The notes under the pieces: generated by a model
Told to the model about the DNA's origin: nothing
Seen by the model: only the letters and a program-made list of their open reading frames with translations
The model's database searches: none
Assembly (NCBI GenBank): GCA_017462065.1
Contig: JAFTRV010000056.1
Location: 1 to 44,119, forward strand
From: Bacteroidaceae bacterium
GTDB lineage: Bacteria > Bacteroidota > Bacteroidia > Bacteroidales > Bacteroidaceae
Length of the DNA: 44,119 nucleotides
Direction: 5' to 3'
Position numbers and translations under genes: made by a program
Part shown: piece after piece, positions 44,056 through 44,119 of the stretch
Layout of the letters: every line of letters starts with the position of its first letter
How positions within the stretch are numbered: position 1 is the first letter of the stretch

Positions 44056-44119
44056 CGGCAAAGAAAGCAAGCACTCTTTGCTCTCGTTAGCAGCGTCGGT
44101 TGCGGTTTTGAAGCCTGCA
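44056..44119. repeat. Right copy of 64-bp direct terminal repeat
   Basis: Identical to bases 1-64. It runs to the last base of the window, directly downstream of the degenerate repeat block. Confidence 0.9.

Noticed and set aside
43756..44070. Leftward 104-codon frame at the right end
   Set aside because: It overlaps the 3' end of the solenoid gene and low-complexity repeats; no promoter or family features.
1..44119. Circular plasmid or phage genome suggested by the direct terminal repeat
   Set aside because: The content is core chromosomal genes, with no replication, mobilisation or capsid gene; the repeat resembles intergenic repeats in the window.

Overview
The window looks like chromosomal DNA of a Bacteroidales (phylum Bacteroidota) bacterium. 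Three things point there. The protein families and gene order (gyrB, rpsT, tRNA-Glu, recO, then a dcw cluster running ftsZ to mraZ) are those of this order. Several genes are preceded by the Bacteroidota promoter form (TTTG, about 19-22 bases, TAnnTTTG). Exported proteins show Sec or lipoprotein signals, and Shine-Dalgarno sequences are not evident. Family or genus cannot be fixed from the sequence alone.

Left part (1-4581): gyrB with its own promoter, a small lipoprotein, then tRNA-Glu and rpsT transcribed together leftward from a strong promoter, and recO facing the other way. Positions 4578-20289 hold one tightly packed leftward cell-wall and division operon: mraZ, rsmH, ftsL, ftsI (with PASTA domain), murE, mraY, murD, ftsW, murG, murC, ftsQ, ftsA, ftsZ, yqeY. 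Gaps are between -14 and about 32 bases. Its promoter carries two exact 10-bp repeats that look like a MraZ operator. A perfect hairpin inside the 3' end of recO may terminate it.

Middle (20565-28003): a secreted M28 peptidase, a NhaA antiporter, a secreted papain-family (C1) peptidase with clear promoter and terminator, and mfd. Between 28.1 and 28.35 kb is a non-coding block of palindrome-rich repeats; the last copy supplies promoter elements for the next operon.

Right part: a rightward operon of a hotdog thioesterase, a small membrane-anchored protein, an acetate/succinate-type CoA transferase and a SpoU-family RNA methyltransferase (28370-31213); an unknown leftward gene; and a rightward run (31777-40256) of an ABC exporter, a LOG-family protein, a PfkB-family sugar kinase, a His-rich small exported protein, a His-rich lipoprotein RND adaptor and an RND metal-efflux pump. 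The run ends at a 19-bp perfect hairpin. The last pair (40487-43875) encodes two secreted proteins: a small one with a C-terminus resembling the type IX secretion sorting domain, and a 972-residue beta-solenoid of the Cthe_2159 carbohydrate-binding type. Their N-terminal segments look related.

The first 64 and last 64 bases of the window are identical. Because the content is chromosomal housekeeping genes, this is better read as an assembly break in a dispersed repeat than as a small circular replicon. I see no CRISPR array, transposase or phage gene. The strongest candidates for something new are the promoter-bearing repeat family, the secreted beta-solenoid pair, and the operator-like palindrome ahead of the ABC exporter.
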